A DNA stretch of 64,000 bases from contig NZ_CP045503.2 in NCBI RefSeq assembly GCF_007004545.3, positions 1,706,501-1,770,500 of the forward strand. Reading direction: 5' to 3'. Under the pieces are notes generated by a model. It was not told the origin of the DNA. It did not search any database and was given only the letters and a program-made list of their open reading frames with translations. This DNA is from Shewanella eurypsychrophilus. Its GTDB lineage: Bacteria > Pseudomonadota > Gammaproteobacteria > Enterobacterales > Shewanellaceae. Of this stretch, positions 62,150 through 64,000 are shown piece after piece. The translations under genes were made by a program, and so were the position numbers. The stretch's first letter is position 1; each line of letters opens with the position of its first letter.

Positions 62150-62779
62150 TTAAGGTGAAAGAATCTCTGACACTCTTTGTTTTAGCACTGGTAATATATC
62201 GGTCTCAAATTGAGGGTGGCGCTTAATCCAGATATTATTTCGCGGGCTTGGATGTGGTAAAACGATGTTTTCGGGCCAATACTCTTGCCAGTTCATTACA
62301 GCGTCAGTTACCGATAGTTTCTTGGGTTGAGCATTAGTTTTGGCTTGAGCATGAGTTAAGTGATAGTCGATAGCATATTGGCCAAGAATAATAGTGAGTT
62401 CAACGTGATTGAGCTCTTTTAAAACAGATGCTCGCCATGTCTTAGCACATTGGGCCATAGGCGGTTTATCACCGGATTTTTTACCATTTCTGATGATGGT
62501 GCCAGGGAAGCAAAACCCCATGGGCAGAATGGCAAAAAGCCGGTCATCGTAAAATTGCTCTTCTGTCACCCCTAACCAGTCTCTCAGCCTTTTGCCACTC
62601 GCGTCGTGAAAGGGGAGGCCTTTCTCGTGGGCTTTTATGCCTGGGGCTTGCCCGGCGATAAGTATTTTAGAATGTTGAGATAACTGAACTATTGGCTTTG
62701 CAGGCAGAGGCAGATCAGCCTGGCATAAGTGACAGGCTAATATTTGCTGTTTGAGGTTAATAACTGCATTCATGAGCAT
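62150..62779 (-). CDS. Uracil-DNA-glycosylase family protein
   Basis: A 209-residue cytoplasmic protein of the UDG superfamily. ILIAGQAPGIKAHEKGLPFHDASGKRLRDWLG is motif 1 with the G-Q-A-P-G water-activating loop, typical of the family 4/5-like or uncharacterised UDG group. VLPHPSPRNNIWIKRHP is the C-terminal H-P-S-P loop that contacts DNA. A cysteine pair CHLCQ (residues 16-19) recalls the start of Fe-S UDGs, but the later cysteines of the cluster were not identified. It may remove uracil or have lost glycosylase activity. ATG 62773 is an alternative start. Confidence 0.86.
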   Translation of the reverse strand: MLMNAVINLKQQILACHLCQADLPLPAKPIVQLSQHSKILIAGQAPGIKAHEKGLPFHDASGKRLRDWLGVTEEQFYDDRLFAILPMGFCFPGTIIRNGKKSGDKPPMAQCAKTWRASVLKELNHVELTIILGQYAIDYHLTHAQAKTNAQPKKLSVTDAVMNWQEYWPENIVLPHPSPRNNIWIKRHPQFETDILPVLKQRVSEILSP

Positions 62780-62812
62780 TATTCACAGGTATGAAGCATC
62801 ATTATGACTCAT

Positions 62813-63319
62813 TTATTGTGTGAAGGCTTGCCAGGTTTGTACTCCCCAGTTAGCGACAACTAAATACCCGCAAATAAGCACTAGTGCACTAGCTACTCGG
62901 TTTTTGATATTTGCATTGCTGATAAATGCGACATGGGCGGCAGCAATAGCAAAAATTGCAATGGGTTGTATCAGATAGGAGAGGGCCAGGAATCCTGCAG
63001 CCCCAATAGTGAGCAGCAAACTCGTGTAGCTATGTTGTTCTTTTTGATGCAAAGAGAGCTGCAGAGGCAATAAACTTAACCCTACAGCCACTACGATAAG
63101 ACCCATGTTTATTGCCAAATCAGCAAAGCCCACGTGATTGATTAAGGTCCAAATAAGAGCTATGGCTGGTAAAACTAAGCTGATTATCGTATGGCCTTGG
63201 CTAAAACGTTTGCTGTGGTATTTACCTGCGAAAAAGAACAATCCATTTAAGATAAGGTTCAATAAAATAAAGCCGCCAAGCACTAAAATGATAAAAGCGG
63301 TCGCTGTGTAGGCTGACAT
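62813..63319 (-). CDS. Hypothetical inner-membrane protein
   Basis: A 168-residue protein with about five hydrophobic segments (residues about 7-27, 45-63, 68-87, 100-120, 125-160), a short N-terminus and no signal peptide. The first helix and the VLPAIALIWTLINHVGFADLAINMG stretch are the most distinctive. I do not recognise the family. It lies 34 bases upstream of the UDG-like gene on the same strand, so the two may be co-transcribed. Confidence 0.7.
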   Translation of the reverse strand: MSAYTATAFIILVLGGFILLNLILNGLFFFAGKYHSKRFSQGHTIISLVLPAIALIWTLINHVGFADLAINMGLIVVAVGLSLLPLQLSLHQKEQHSYTSLLLTIGAAGFLALSYLIQPIAIFAIAAAHVAFISNANIKNRVASALVLICGYLVVANWGVQTWQAFTQ

Positions 63320-63451
63320 GTTAACTCGTAGGGTTATAAATTTATTGCGTTACCTTCTCCTAAAGTAGCGATTAATTCAAGGCTTGTCAGTCGGTTCTGA
63401 GAGCTAGATGGTGATGAGATACTGAGGAAATGACTTCGTTGATACCAATAA

Positions 63452-63487
63452 AAATGCCAGCTGCTAATAAGTTAGCGGCTGGCATTT
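63452..63487 (-). terminator. Terminator of the MtrB-like gene
   Basis: AAATGCCAGCTGCTAA and TTAGCGGCTGGCATTT form a long stem with one mismatch and loop TAAG, about 35 bases beyond the stop of the minus-strand MtrB-like gene. On that strand the hairpin is followed by TTTTTATTGG. Confidence 0.82.
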
Positions 63488-63521
63488 ATGTTTCATCTAG
63501 TTTCTAGAACCTAGAACCTTA

Positions 63522-64000
63522 TTACAACCTATAACTCATACTTAGCATGATCAGATGGGCGTTGTAATCGTGGCTGTTAGAGCCGAAGCTCAACACGTTC
63601 CAAATCCCGTCTGGTGCAATGTCATTGCCAGCATCATTGTCTTTATAGTTTTCCATCTTATAGTCGATGCGCACGTCCATTTTGTCGGTGGCACGATATA
63701 AGGCGTAAACGTTGACGTTATGTACTTTGGCGTAGTAATCACCGTAGTCACCGGTAACACCTTGAGTGACTTGAGTATTACTGTCTGAATTAGAGTAAGT
63801 ATAATCTACGCCTACGCGTAACTTCTTCTCCATCAGGTTGTTGTAACTCCAGCCTGCACCGATAACATCGACCTGATCTTCAACGACGCCAAACCAGTTA
63901 GGACTACTGAAGTTAGTGCTACCTGCCTGATCTGATTCTATGTTCTGACGGTTATAAAACGCCGTTAATGTCATGTCATCATTGATCAAGTAACTTGCAC
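63522..64000 (-). CDS. MtrB/PioB-family decaheme-associated outer-membrane protein, C-terminal part (partial)
   Basis: The window ends inside this gene; the frame stays open to base 64000, and about 159 C-terminal residues are visible. They show repeated amphipathic strands (LTAFYNRQNIES, VDVIGAGWSYNNLMEKKLRVGVDYTYSNSDS, YAKVHNVNVYALYRATDKMDVRIDYKMENYKD) and end in AHLIMLSMSYRL, the typical last strand of MtrB-type barrels. MtrB sheathes a decaheme cytochrome across the outer membrane in extracellular electron transfer or DMSO respiration. The N-terminal CxxC region is outside, so MtrB, MtrE and DmsF cannot be told apart. Confidence 0.86.
   Translation of the reverse strand, partial: ASYLINDDMTLTAFYNRQNIESDQAGSTNFSSPNWFGVVEDQVDVIGAGWSYNNLMEKKLRVGVDYTYSNSDSNTQVTQGVTGDYGDYYAKVHNVNVYALYRATDKMDVRIDYKMENYKDNDAGNDIAPDGIWNVLSFGSNSHDYNAHLIMLSMSYRL

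Overview
The window reads as chromosomal DNA of a marine gammaproteobacterium, most likely a Shewanella. This rests on an intact oleABCD long-chain hydrocarbon locus, a PanP-type aspartate decarboxylase, an MtrB/PioB-family outer-membrane protein at the right edge, and enterobacterial/Vibrio-like versions of pstB-phoU, yajD, relBE, cdaR and sitABCD. No tRNA, rRNA, CRISPR array, prophage or complete insertion sequence was found.

Layout. 1-3.4 kb: the end of pstB, phoU and a BetT-like BCCT transporter. 3.4-7.1 kb: an accessory stretch made of mosaic repeats, an AT-rich orphan gene, a GNAT acetyltransferase and a RelBE toxin-antitoxin pair. 7.1-10.7 kb: yajD, a DUF1289 protein, an inner-membrane/lipoprotein-like protein and a Methyltransf_32 enzyme. 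11-16.5 kb: oleA, oleB, oleC, oleD and a small exported protein. 16.6-24.6 kb: a pseudouridine synthase, an EmrE-like pump with a terminator-bearing leader, a phosphohexomutase, GNAT and AraC genes, a 266-bp MITE-like element, a YkgJ-type cysteine-cluster protein and an outer-membrane protein. 24.7-30.5 kb: VOC, GyrI-like and YafY/WYL genes with a 100-bp tandem repeat, then an araC-azlC-azlD-NIPSNAP operon and a DCC thiol oxidoreductase. 30.6-34.3 kb: sitABCD (Mn/Fe ABC importer) behind a perfect Fur box. 34.6-39.1 kb: panP and a GntP-type permease-glycerate kinase operon. 39.4-44.2 kb: LysR, AhpD-like and PNPOx-ferredoxin-reductase fusion genes, a DUF1348 gene remnant and an HTH protein. 44.2-44.9 kb: a decayed TnpA_REP transposase.

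45.1-54.5 kb holds a 979-codon lipoprotein gene with a Fur-like box upstream and then a five-gene operon. In that operon the usher, chaperone and CblD-like tip protein, with two small secreted subunits, form an alternate chaperone-usher (alpha/CS1-type) pilus. 54.6-58.8 kb: a glycosyltransferase, a lipoprotein, an IS3-family orfB remnant and a dense block of inverted and tandem copies of the repeats seen at 3-7 kb. 58.8-64 kb: cdaR, a DUF4397-like lipoprotein, a GAF-GGDEF diguanylate cyclase, a uracil-DNA-glycosylase family protein, a membrane protein and the 3' end of the MtrB-like gene.

Genes that probably work together are: oleABCD (head-to-head condensation of fatty acyl chains to olefin); sitABCD under Fur; gntP-garK with cdaR about 20 kb away as the likely glycerate/diacid regulator; azlCD with its AraC regulator; and the pilus operon. 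All functional statements come from reading the sequence and from family knowledge; no database search was run.
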